DNA from: Hyalangium versicolor
Lineage (GTDB): Bacteria > Myxococcota > Myxococcia > Myxococcales > Myxococcaceae
Length of the DNA: 64,000 nt
NCBI RefSeq assembly: GCF_020103695.1
Contig: NZ_JAHXBF010000038.1
Span: forward strand, 1-64,000
Direction: 5' to 3'
Both the position numbers and the translations under genes were made by a program. Each line of letters starts with the position of its first letter. Positions within the stretch are counted from its first letter, which is position 1. Of this stretch, positions 17,554-25,808 are shown one piece after another. The notes beneath the pieces were generated by a model, which had not been told where the DNA came from, did no database searches, and saw nothing but the letters and a program-made list of their open reading frames with translations.

Positions 17554-18975
17554 ATGTACCCGACACGCCGTCTTCTGGCCCGTGGACCCTGGTTGTTCGA
17601 TCTCAGGCCCCAGCGGCTCATCGTCTTCCACGGAGCCGGGGGCGTGCGCCGGGAGGGACGAGGAGACGCGCCGAACTACCCGTCGGCGCCCGTGGTGCTC
17701 GCCGCGCTCGACGAGGCAAAGGACGTCTGGGTGGGAGGCGGGGATCGGCGTGTCTTCTCCGTGGGGGCCGGCGCGAGCGCTCCCGTCCAGGCCTTTCCGA
17801 GGGAGTGCTTCGATCTCACCACCGACGGGGACAGGCTCATCGGGGCGGGGGTGGACGACGCCCTCAAGCTGACCACCCTCTTCGCGACCGATGCGTCCGG
17901 GCAGCGGTGGGAGCCCATGACCTTGCCCAAACCCGTGCGCGCCACGCACGGGTACGGGTATAGCGAGGGGCGCCCCCTCCCTCAGTCCCCCGATGGAGCG
18001 TTCCTCGACACGAGCCCCTTTGGCATCACCGTCCTGGAGAAGGGCCGGGGCCGCGTCTACGTGCTCCGCCCGGGGGCGGCTCAGCCGGAGGGAGCGCTCC
18101 AGGTGGAGCCGGGCCATGAGCAGGACACCTGGCGGGCCCAGGCCACTCCCCACGGCGTGCTCCTCCTGCTCGTCTCCAACCACCGGGAGACGATGCTCGC
18201 CCACTTCTCACTCGACGGCACCTTGCTCGGCGCCATTGATGGGAGCCAAGAGGATGAGGATGAACCGCTCTGGGGCGGCACCGGGGTGTGCGTCCTCGAC
18301 GCGGCCCGGGCGCTCCTCTTCTTGCAGGACAAGACCCTCCTGGTGTCCCTGCCCGGGCTCCAGGTGCTCGAGACGCTCGTAGGGGATTGGAGCTCCTACG
18401 TGTCCGTGACGCCCGCGGGGACTGACCGGTGGTGGGTGGGCGCCGAGGACAGTGACGCGCTCTTCCTGCTCACCGCCAGGCCCGGACACCCCTTGCGCCT
18501 CTACGCCGAGAAGCGTCCGGTGAGCCCGGGCGCGCCACTCATGCACATGGGCTACAAGACGCCCGCAATCCACTGGACCGAGCACACCTTGGCGCCGCTG
18601 ACCGTGTCCGCGCCCGTGGCCGAGACGTGGCGGGCGGTGGTGCGCAATGAGGGGACGGCGTGTGATGCCGTGCGGGTGCGGGTGTCCGGGCCGCTCGTTG
18701 GCGCTCGCGTGGTGGACGTGAGCGTGCGGTATCGCGGCCAGCCGCTCCCGATGGTGAGTGAAAACCGCGTGAACGTCGTGGGGGATACCGCCGGACTGGA
18801 GGGAGGGGCCACCGCGGAGCTGGAGGTCACCTTCAAGCCTCGGAGCGAGGGCTCGGGACCGCTGAACATCACCGTCGAGCCGCGCTCCTGGCGGTACCTG
18901 GGCGATGGGGAGCCCCGCTTCCTCGCGGTGGAGGGCCATCCGGCATCCGCCCAGTTCCTGCTCACGGTGGATTAG
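17554..18975 (+). CDS. Unrecognised beta-rich protein, possible propeller
   Basis: 473 residues, no signal peptide or membrane segment. Short repeated beta-type phrases (VWVGGGDRRVFSVG, GVLLLLVSNHRET, ALLFLQDKTLLVSLPG, DRWWVGAEDSDALFLL) suggest a WD/PQQ-like propeller over residues about 30-320, followed by a beta-sandwich tail near 340-473 (ELEVTFKPRSEGSGPL). I know no function for it. It is divergent from the large secreted protein; the ribosome site is weak. Confidence 0.7.
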   Translation: MYPTRRLLARGPWLFDLRPQRLIVFHGAGGVRREGRGDAPNYPSAPVVLAALDEAKDVWVGGGDRRVFSVGAGASAPVQAFPRECFDLTTDGDRLIGAGVDDALKLTTLFATDASGQRWEPMTLPKPVRATHGYGYSEGRPLPQSPDGAFLDTSPFGITVLEKGRGRVYVLRPGAAQPEGALQVEPGHEQDTWRAQATPHGVLLLLVSNHRETMLAHFSLDGTLLGAIDGSQEDEDEPLWGGTGVCVLDAARALLFLQDKTLLVSLPGLQVLETLVGDWSSYVSVTPAGTDRWWVGAEDSDALFLLTARPGHPLRLYAEKRPVSPGAPLMHMGYKTPAIHWTEHTLAPLTVSAPVAETWRAVVRNEGTACDAVRVRVSGPLVGARVVDVSVRYRGQPLPMVSENRVNVVGDTAGLEGGATAELEVTFKPRSEGSGPLNITVEPRSWRYLGDGEPRFLAVEGHPASAQFLLTVD

Positions 18976-19063
18976 CGCGAGTCGGGTCATCGCTCGCGAT
19001 GACTTCCACTGAGAGGATGAACGCCTCCAGGTCGGCCTGGAACGCGTGGCAGTCCGGGTAGCG

Positions 19064-21196
19064 CTAGTCCCGATCCTTGGCGAGCGCCCGGACGAGGATG
19101 CCGCGCTCGCGCATGAGTGCCTCGCTGGTGGCGTCCCGACCGCGGAACGCGCGGTAGCCCTCGAACGGGTCCACCGTGTTGCCCACCGAGAACACGTGCT
19201 GCCGCAGTCGCGCTGCCAGCTTGGGATCGTTCAGCCGCTGGGCCTGCCTGAAGACCTCGAACGCGTCGGCGGCCAGTATGTCCGCCCAGAGGTACGTGTA
19301 GTAGCCGGCGGCGTACGCCTCGCTCGTGAAGACATGGCCGAAGTGCGGCATCCGAAACCGCATGCCGACCTCCGCCGGGGCCCCGAGCTGCTGGAGCGTG
19401 TCGCGCTCGAACGCGTCCGGGTCCACGGGCTGTTCCTTCGTGAGGTGCAGCTTCATCTCCACCAGCGCGGAGGTGAGGAAGTCCACCAGGTAGAAGCCCT
19501 GGTTGAACGTCGCGGCCTTCTGGATCTTCGCCAGCAGGGCCGGCGGCATCGGCCTGCCCGTCTTGTGGTGCACCGCGAAGCGCCCCAGCACCTCGGGCGT
19601 CGTCACCCAGCGCTCCAACAGTTTGCCTGAAAACTCCCCGTAGTCGCGCACCACGCGGCCGCCACTCAGAGAGGGATAGGACACCTGGGAGTTCAGGATG
19701 TGCAACGCGTGGCCGAACTCGTGGAAGAGCGTCTGCGCGTCGCGCCAGCCGATCAGGGCGACCTCGCCGGGCCCGGGCTTCACGAAGGGCAGGCTGTTCG
19801 ACACGATGGCCGTCACCTCTCCTCGGAACCGCTCCTGGACGCGGTACGGGTCCGTCTGGCCTCCGTTGTACTTGCCCTGCCGCGCATAAGGGTCGAAGTA
19901 CAGCAGCCCCACGTGACGCCCGCTCGCACGCTCCTTCACCTCGAAGACTCTCACGTCCGGGTGGTAGACCGGAACTCCGGCCGCGGGGGCGAACGTGTAG
20001 CCGAACAGCTCGCCCGCCACCCAGAACATGCCCTCTCTCAGCTTCTCCAGCTGCAGGTACGGCTTCACCTCCGTGTCGTCGAAGTCGTACTTCGCCTTGC
20101 GTACCTTCTCCGCCAGGTAGCGGTAGTCCCACGGGGCGATCTCCCCCGTCACTCCAGAGCGCTGCGCCAGCTCCTTCATCGCGGCGATGTCCGCGCGCAC
20201 TTGGGCCACGGAGGGGGCCCATGTGTCCATCAGCAGCTTCAGGGCACGCTCGGGCGTGCCTACCATCGTCGCCTCGAGCTGCCGGTGCGCGTACGTGGGG
20301 TAGCCCTGCAGCCGTGCCTGCTCCGCTCGCAGGGCGAGGATCTCACTGACAATGGCGTTGTTGTCGTGCGCGTCCCCGTGGTCGCCCCGGCTGTCGTAGT
20401 TGCGCCACACCTTCTCCCGCAGCGCCCGGTTGTCCAGGTACGTCAGGAAGTCCGCCACCGCTGAGCGCGTATTGGACACCACCCACTTGCCCTTCAGCCC
20501 GCGTGCCTCGGCTTCCGTCGCCCCGGCCTTGCGCAGCGCCTCCGGCAGTCCCGCCAGGTCTGCCTCGTTGTCGATGATCACCGCGCTCGCCTCGTCGGCG
20601 AGCACATTCTGCCGGAACGATGTGTACAGAGCGGCCAGTCGCTGGTTGAGCTCGGCGACGCGCTTGCGCCCCGCGGCATCGAGCTTCGCGCCGGAGCGGG
20701 CGAAGTCCCGGTAGTAGTACTGGACGAGGCGGCGCTGCTCGGGCGTGAGCCGCGCCATCTCCGGAGAGTCATGAACGGCCTGGACGCGCTGGAAGAGGGC
20801 CAGATCCTGTGACTGCTCGTCCCAGAAAGCTGAGAGCCGGGGCTCCATGGTGCGCTGGACCTGCTGGAAGTCGGGCGTGTTCATCACGTTGGACCAGGCG
20901 TTGTAGACCTCGTAGACGCGGTTGAACGTCCGGCCTGCGTCCTCCAGCGCGGCGATGGTGTTCTCGAAGGTGGGGGCCCCCTTCGTGCGGACGATGGCGG
21001 CGATCTCGCGCCGGCTCTCCTCCATCGCGACCGCGAACGCCGGCTCGAACTGCTCCACCTTCACCCGGTCGAAGGGTGGCGCGCCGCCATGGGGACCCGT
21101 CCAAGGTTCCAGCAGCGGGTTGGCAGGGGTGGGCTGGGCAGCGGACGCCAGGCCCGCCACGAAGAAGATGCACACTGCGATTCTGTTCCCAATCAT
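19064..21196 (-). CDS. M3-family zinc metallopeptidase (Dcp/oligopeptidase A type)
   Basis: 710 residues, typical length for peptidyl-dipeptidase Dcp. It begins with a signal peptide (MIGNRIAVCIFFVAGLASA), so it acts in the periplasm or outside. The zinc site is HEFGH with His492, Glu493 and His496, and Glu521 in RDYGEFSG is the likely third ligand. The C-terminal block (RMPHFGHVFTSEAYAAGYYTYLWAD) is diagnostic of the family. It would cleave oligopeptides, usually releasing dipeptides. The divergent Lrp-type regulator at 21261 begins only 64 bp away and may control it. Confidence 0.93.
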   Translation of the reverse strand: MIGNRIAVCIFFVAGLASAAQPTPANPLLEPWTGPHGGAPPFDRVKVEQFEPAFAVAMEESRREIAAIVRTKGAPTFENTIAALEDAGRTFNRVYEVYNAWSNVMNTPDFQQVQRTMEPRLSAFWDEQSQDLALFQRVQAVHDSPEMARLTPEQRRLVQYYYRDFARSGAKLDAAGRKRVAELNQRLAALYTSFRQNVLADEASAVIIDNEADLAGLPEALRKAGATEAEARGLKGKWVVSNTRSAVADFLTYLDNRALREKVWRNYDSRGDHGDAHDNNAIVSEILALRAEQARLQGYPTYAHRQLEATMVGTPERALKLLMDTWAPSVAQVRADIAAMKELAQRSGVTGEIAPWDYRYLAEKVRKAKYDFDDTEVKPYLQLEKLREGMFWVAGELFGYTFAPAAGVPVYHPDVRVFEVKERASGRHVGLLYFDPYARQGKYNGGQTDPYRVQERFRGEVTAIVSNSLPFVKPGPGEVALIGWRDAQTLFHEFGHALHILNSQVSYPSLSGGRVVRDYGEFSGKLLERWVTTPEVLGRFAVHHKTGRPMPPALLAKIQKAATFNQGFYLVDFLTSALVEMKLHLTKEQPVDPDAFERDTLQQLGAPAEVGMRFRMPHFGHVFTSEAYAAGYYTYLWADILAADAFEVFRQAQRLNDPKLAARLRQHVFSVGNTVDPFEGYRAFRGRDATSEALMRERGILVRALAKDRD

Positions 21197-21260
21197 GGAA
21201 ACAGAATATGAGTTCGGGTTGTCGCTCCTCCATCGAAGAGAATTCGCCCCGGAGACCTCG

Positions 21261-21854
21261 ATGCCACAGCTCGACCGAATCGATCGCGCGATTCTGAGTG
21301 CCCTTCAGAACAATGCTCGGCTGTCCAACAAGGAATTGGCCGCGCAGGTGGGGCTTGCCCCCTCGTCGTGCCTCATGCGGGTACGGAAGCTGGAGTCGGA
21401 CGGCGTCATCAAGGCGTATCAGGCGGACCTCGACTCCGACGCGCTGGGGCTCGGGCTGCAAGCGCTCATCGCCGTCCAGCTCCGCCTCCACGTGGGTGAG
21501 GCCTTCGGCAACATCGGAGAGCACCTGCGCTCTCTGCCGGAGACGCGGGCCGTCTACTGCCTCGGCGGCACTACGGACTTCCTCGTCCACGTGGTCTGCC
21601 GGGATACCGATCACCTGCGGCGTCTGACCATCCTATCCTTCACCAGCCGGCCGGAGGTGAGCCGCATCGAGACGTCACTGGTGTTCTCATACACGCGCCT
21701 GGGGCTGCCAGTGGACCACGCGCACGGCGTTGGCATTCCGCCCAAGGGAGGATTCATCGGCGACTTGCCCCACGAAGCCCCCCTGGCTCCTGAGTCTCCC
21801 CGGAAGCGCGACAGGCGAACTCGGCCGGCTTCCCGGCGCCCGACCTCCCGGTGA
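21261..21854 (+). CDS. Lrp/AsnC-family transcriptional regulator
   Basis: 197 residues from ATG with GGAGAC ten bases upstream. An N-terminal AsnC-type helix-turn-helix (LDRIDRAILSALQNNARLSNKEL) precedes a RAM/ligand domain (RAVYCLGGTTDFLVHV, ending ETSLVFSYTR). A basic proline-rich tail of about 45 residues extends past the usual family end and may be low-complexity read-through. It is divergent from the peptidase gene, which suggests amino-acid-responsive control of peptide degradation. Confidence 0.9.
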   Translation: MPQLDRIDRAILSALQNNARLSNKELAAQVGLAPSSCLMRVRKLESDGVIKAYQADLDSDALGLGLQALIAVQLRLHVGEAFGNIGEHLRSLPETRAVYCLGGTTDFLVHVVCRDTDHLRRLTILSFTSRPEVSRIETSLVFSYTRLGLPVDHAHGVGIPPKGGFIGDLPHEAPLAPESPRKRDRRTRPASRRPTSR

Positions 21855-21927
21855 GCAGCAGCTTCGCCCTTCGTCGAGCATCGCGAAGGCCCTCCTCGGT
21901 CAGCCCGCAGCGGGCTCGCGCAAGCGA

Positions 21928-22011
21928 GGCTCGGGTGCCCACTGGTGGGCAGTGGAGCAGTGGCAAACGGGCTCGGGTGCCCACTGGTGGGCAGTGGGGC
22001 AGTGGCAAACG
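21928..22011. repeat. Two 42-bp direct repeats containing a palindrome
   Basis: Two tandem 42-bp units begin at 21928 and 21970 and differ at about one base. Each holds the palindrome GCCCACTGGTGGGC. They lie in the 384-bp gap between the Lrp gene and the next gene; a second dyad (GTCCGAG-TT-CTCGGAC) follows near 22050. The rest of the gap (21855-22238) shows no gene. Possible operator pair or replication-slippage product. Confidence 0.6.
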
Positions 22012-22238
22012 AGCGTAGGTGTTTTCTGACCCGTCCAGAGTATGGACTGTCCAGTCCGAGTTCTCGGACGGTGCCCCCTCCCGCCGCAGCCTGTTGCGGG
22101 GGGCGCCACGCATGTAAGGGGTTGATTTCCCGAGGAGCCAGCCGTTGGCGCGCCGCGTGCTTTGTCGGGTTCCGGCCAGTCGGTTCCACCGCTGGCTCAG
22201 GCCGTATTCCTGCGGCCTGCAAGGGGGAAAGACCTCAG

Positions 22239-22934
22239 ATGTTCAGCTTGAAGAAGTTCAGAGATGTCAATGTGAAGACCACCCTCACGGAGGAGCTGAC
22301 GCTCGAGCAGTTCCACTCCGAGTTGGTGCGGTTGATGAGGGAGGAGAACGCCAACCACTACGGCATGGGGCAGCTCTACAACCGCGCGGTCGAGAAGAAG
22401 CTGGCGGAGGCAGCGGGCTACAAGAACGTCCTGGACTACTTGAGCAAGAAGCTGCCGGACCTGTCGAACACGTCACTGCGTCGGTACGCGGCGGTGGCGG
22501 CGAGCTTCGACGAGAAGACGGCGGTGCGCTTCGGGGTCACCTGCCTGGAGTTGTTGCTGACGTACAAGGAGGTGGCGGACCTGAAGATCGACCATGCGGA
22601 GCCGGGTGGCACCGTCATCGAGGTGCCGGGGGAGAACGGGGCGGTGACGCCCAAGGCCTTCTCGGCGTGCAGCGTGGATGAGATGCGCAGGGCCATCCAG
22701 CGCAAGCGCAAGCCGGCCTCGAGCAAGCCGCTGCCGGAGGAGGATCTGGCGCTGGCCAACCAGTACCAGGAGGCGCTGAGTGGCCAGTTCCCGAAGGGAG
22801 TGGTGGTCAAGACGCTGGTGCGCAATGAGAAGGGCTCGGCGGTGCTTGACATCACGAGCATCCCGGTGCGCCAGGTGCCCACGCTGCTCAATGCACTGGC
22901 GGCGGTGGTTCCTCCCGAGGGCGAGGCGAAGTAG
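22239..22934 (+). CDS. Conserved myxobacterial hypothetical protein
   Basis: 231 residues from ATG with an AAGGGGG ribosome site about 12 bases upstream. Soluble and charged, no signal. From memory it belongs to a paralogous myxobacterial family that opens MFSLKKFRDVNVKTTLTEEL and contains ANHYGMGQLYN and TCLELLLTYKEVADL. I know no function. The middle (KRKPASSKPLPEEDLALANQ) is a typical family linker. Third-position GC is high, so it is native. A strong hairpin follows at 22979. Confidence 0.8.
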   Translation: MFSLKKFRDVNVKTTLTEELTLEQFHSELVRLMREENANHYGMGQLYNRAVEKKLAEAAGYKNVLDYLSKKLPDLSNTSLRRYAAVAASFDEKTAVRFGVTCLELLLTYKEVADLKIDHAEPGGTVIEVPGENGAVTPKAFSACSVDEMRRAIQRKRKPASSKPLPEEDLALANQYQEALSGQFPKGVVVKTLVRNEKGSAVLDITSIPVRQVPTLLNALAAVVPPEGEAK

Positions 22935-22978
22935 GTGGAGCCTGCGCAGCTCCACGGCATGAGGAGTGACGCAGTCCT

Positions 22979-23012
22979 GGCACCGCGCTCCTGAGAGAAG
23001 GGGCGCGGTGCC
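22979..23012. terminator. Strong hairpin terminator
   Basis: A perfect 10-bp stem (GGCACCGCGC / GCGCGGTGCC) with a 14-base loop and a short T run after it. It lies 45 bp after the stop of the conserved hypothetical gene and 42 bp before tRNA-like element 1, so it could serve either strand. Confidence 0.7.
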
Positions 23013-23053
23013 GCGGTTTCAGGCAGGGTCCTGTGCCTTCACAGGTTGCCAGG

Positions 23054-23138
23054 TGGAGGCGGAGGGAATCGAACCCGCGCCGCCGCGCCGGGTGGTGCGA
23101 AACCTCTAGCAGAATCGCGCCCTTACGTCGCAACCGCC
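23054..23138 (-). other. tRNA-like element 1 (T-arm and degenerate D-arm, no acceptor)
   Basis: Read on the minus strand it ends with a T-arm (GCGGGTTCGATTCCCTC), then a CCGCCTCCA-like 3' end, as in tRNA or tmRNA genes. A region matching the D-arm of element 3 lies about 55 bases upstream, but the GG of the D-loop is lost and no 5' acceptor strand pairs with the 3' end. It is not a functional tRNA. Such ends are common integrase attachment sites; here it marks the left side of the lower-GC island. Confidence 0.55.
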
Positions 23139-23464
23139 CGGAATGCTTGGGAGTCGTTGTCCCGCCGCGTCCAGTGTCGTCCCGTCCTGTCCCATCTCGT
23201 TCCGCAGGTTCCTGCGACATATATATGTGCAACATGCATGACGGACGTGGTGAGCGCTGGGGCTTCGCGATGATCGACCAAGCTGGACACGCCGACGCTC
23301 CGCTCGTGGTGAGCATCCAGGTAGGCAAGAGAGCCACGCCTGTGGGGCCACGCTGCGCAAGCGCAGTCCCACAGCACTGACGAGGGCCTTAAAGGCGCTG
23401 GGGGCGCCCTTGTGGCTTCGGCTCTGCCCGAGCTTGGGGAGCCTCACTGTCGTCGAAAGTTTTA

Positions 23465-23563
23465 GAGCGCCTAACAAAAGTAAGAGATGGGACGGTCCGC
23501 CCGAGAGGGCCCGAGGGGGCCAAGGGGTGAATCCCCCTCAAACCTTACTTTTGTTAGGCGCTC
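23465..23563. mobile_element. 99-bp MITE with 20-bp perfect terminal inverted repeats
   Basis: The ends are GAGCGCCTAACAAAAGTAAG and its exact complement, flanked on both sides by TTA, a 3-bp target duplication of the TNA type made by IS5-family (IS1031-like) elements. The 59-bp middle has no ORF. It inserted about 50 bp upstream of the kinase gene of the island. No full-length parent element is present in the window. Confidence 0.8.
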
Positions 23564-23613
23564 TTAGTAGTATCGCTGATCAAGGGGTAGCTACCAGAAA
23601 CATAGAGGGCGAC

Positions 23614-25797
23614 ATGAACAGGGTTAGCGAAACGCTTGGGGACGCACTTACAGCGATCATCGAGGAGGGGTTGACGAAGGAGACCTCACCAGAGTTTATG
23701 AGGCGACCTGGCTTCCAAATGCACGCTCGTCGCATCGATCCATCGGCAATCGCGGATGAACTGGTCCGTGAGGCGGTCGCATTGGGTTTTCCGCTCAACA
23801 AGCCAGGGATAGACAGACTCGCATTGAGCGGCGGCAACACTGCAGAGGTCGTAGCTCTGCTCACGCTCCACGCTCCATTTGTTTTTAAGCTCGATCAGCA
23901 GAATGCGAAACTCGCAGCTGAAGGAGAGATGATGCGCAAAATCCGGAACGGCTCTCTCCCAGAGCGCTTCAGGAATGCGTGGCCAGTCGTTTATGCTGTT
24001 CGAAACAGGCCACCCTATGCCTATCTGATGGAGTACTTTCCGAGCGCGGACGGTTGGCAGTCGCTCGAGGATCGGTTCTATCCGAAGCCTGGCGCGCTCC
24101 CGATCCCCGATGCGCAGGCGGTCCGTCTGGTCAATACGGTCCTGGACATTTTGTTTATGGGCTATGACGCCAGCTGGGACGAGCGAACGTTGCCAAGCCT
24201 CAATGCAGACTATGTGAGTCGGATTCAGACCAGGCTCGTCGCGGCGGCGAACCTTGATCCGCGCTTCCGCTCGCAACCACTGTCGATCAACGGAACGCCA
24301 TTCGAACCGTGGAAGGCATATCTCGATCTGCTAACTGAGAGCGCCTCATTCCTTGGTACGATCACTCCTCCATTCAGCACAGTCGTGCATGGTGATCCCA
24401 ATCCCGGAAATCTCTTGCTGCGCACTGATTCATCGACGGTCGAGGTGAAGCTGATCGACCCCAAGGAATGGCAGACCGGCGATTACCTCTTCGATATCGC
24501 GAAGCTCACGCATTTCGTGGAGGCGACGGGGCCGATTGAAAAGCCCCACCCGGATATGCCCCTGTCGGTCTCTTATACTGACAACGATGGGTCAGCCGAA
24601 CTAGCTTTCCGCTTCGGCTTGCCCACCTGGACAAGGCCGGTGGTCGACGCCTGCCTCAGTCGAGCGGAAATCTTTGCCGCGAAGCGAGGCGACAAGCACT
24701 GGGCTGCTCGATATGAGCTGGGAATGGCAGCCAATCTCCTTGGCCTTCCTGAAGGACGGTTGAAGAAGGGGCGACCCGAAGCCGCGCTCGCGCTCTATGG
24801 CGAAGGCATACACTGGCTTGCAAAGTTCTGCGCCCGCTTGCGCGGCAGCTTGTCTGTCGCCAAGCACAGAGCACCAATTGCCCCTCGCTCGGAACTTGAA
24901 CCGGAGCCGCTCGCTCATGCCCGCGTGTTGGTCCGAGCGCATGCACCGCAGGTGCGCGCAGGCGAAGATCGGCGCGGTTTCCAGACGCTGCACTGGGAGC
25001 CAACGCGGTCGAACCGCGAGGGCAAGCCAGCGGAACTGTCCCTGGAGCACGAAGCACGCCTCATGCCTACCTCAAGCGACGGGCTCGCTGCTCTCCACCG
25101 ACGTCTTTCCAACAGTGAGGGAAAGCCACTGGGCGCGTTGATCGTCAAGCGCTATGCCCGCAGCACCGGCTTCCAAAGTATCGACCGCTATTGGGATCTT
25201 AAGGATGCACACTCGAAGAAGCGGCTGATCCCGCGGATGCTCTCATTGCGTGAGCGCGTCAAGACGAGCGAGTTCATGACTTGGACTACTTCGGATGAGG
25301 TCTGCGCGCTCAATCTCGAGCTTCCGCTAGTCGCGCTGGAGAAGACGGGTGTCATCGTCCGGCTGGAGTTCAACTGGATCGATAAACTGGCGCTGACCCT
25401 CGACGAATTCCGTGCATCAAGCTCAGAGGGACCTACCGCCAATCCGATTGGCCTCGCGGCGAGAATCGTTCCAATCGGGAAGAGCGCATTTGAGCCCGTT
25501 ATCGAGCACACGACCTTCCGCGAGAAATATGGTCTGCATGTCACTGGTAAAGCTGGCGAAATCGGGCCAGAACTGTTCCAGCTGAATATCGATCATGTAG
25601 TCGCTCAGTCGCTCAGAAACCATAGGATCGCGAGCTATACTGACATTGACATCGCTCCCAGTAGGGCTGTCGACGCCGAGCTGCTCGAGTCGCTCATCGA
25701 ATTCAGTCAGACACTCGCCAGTAGCTTCGAACTGGTACCGATCGGCGCAACGAAGGTGTGGCGCGATGCATTAGTGACAGGCGAACTCGATTCGTAA
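23614..25797 (+). CDS. APH-type phosphotransferase with possible CYTH-like C-terminal domain
   Basis: 727 residues from ATG 23614, with AGAGGG just upstream. Residues about 40-400 form an aminoglycoside-phosphotransferase/kinase fold: glycine loop LSGGNTAEV, VFKLDQ lysine, AYLMEYF hinge, catalytic HGDPNPGN (His259, Asp261, Asn266) and IDPKEW (Asp282); all catalytic positions look intact. Residues about 490-727 resemble a CYTH/triphosphate-tunnel domain (LSLEHEARL, ALIVKRYAR, TDIDIAPSRA, FELVPIGATKVW); that is a tentative reading. GC is clearly below the flanks. First gene of a probable operon with the HESAH protein 12 bp downstream. The substrate is unknown. Confidence 0.72.
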   Translation: MNRVSETLGDALTAIIEEGLTKETSPEFMRRPGFQMHARRIDPSAIADELVREAVALGFPLNKPGIDRLALSGGNTAEVVALLTLHAPFVFKLDQQNAKLAAEGEMMRKIRNGSLPERFRNAWPVVYAVRNRPPYAYLMEYFPSADGWQSLEDRFYPKPGALPIPDAQAVRLVNTVLDILFMGYDASWDERTLPSLNADYVSRIQTRLVAAANLDPRFRSQPLSINGTPFEPWKAYLDLLTESASFLGTITPPFSTVVHGDPNPGNLLLRTDSSTVEVKLIDPKEWQTGDYLFDIAKLTHFVEATGPIEKPHPDMPLSVSYTDNDGSAELAFRFGLPTWTRPVVDACLSRAEIFAAKRGDKHWAARYELGMAANLLGLPEGRLKKGRPEAALALYGEGIHWLAKFCARLRGSLSVAKHRAPIAPRSELEPEPLAHARVLVRAHAPQVRAGEDRRGFQTLHWEPTRSNREGKPAELSLEHEARLMPTSSDGLAALHRRLSNSEGKPLGALIVKRYARSTGFQSIDRYWDLKDAHSKKRLIPRMLSLRERVKTSEFMTWTTSDEVCALNLELPLVALEKTGVIVRLEFNWIDKLALTLDEFRASSSEGPTANPIGLAARIVPIGKSAFEPVIEHTTFREKYGLHVTGKAGEIGPELFQLNIDHVVAQSLRNHRIASYTDIDIAPSRAVDAELLESLIEFSQTLASSFELVPIGATKVWRDALVTGELDS

Positions 25798-25808
25798 AGG
25801 AGCTTTTG

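Noticed and set aside
23033..23380. ORF translating to RRRESNPR-type peptide
   Set aside because: Antisense of tRNA-like element 1; a spurious ORF type, not a protein.
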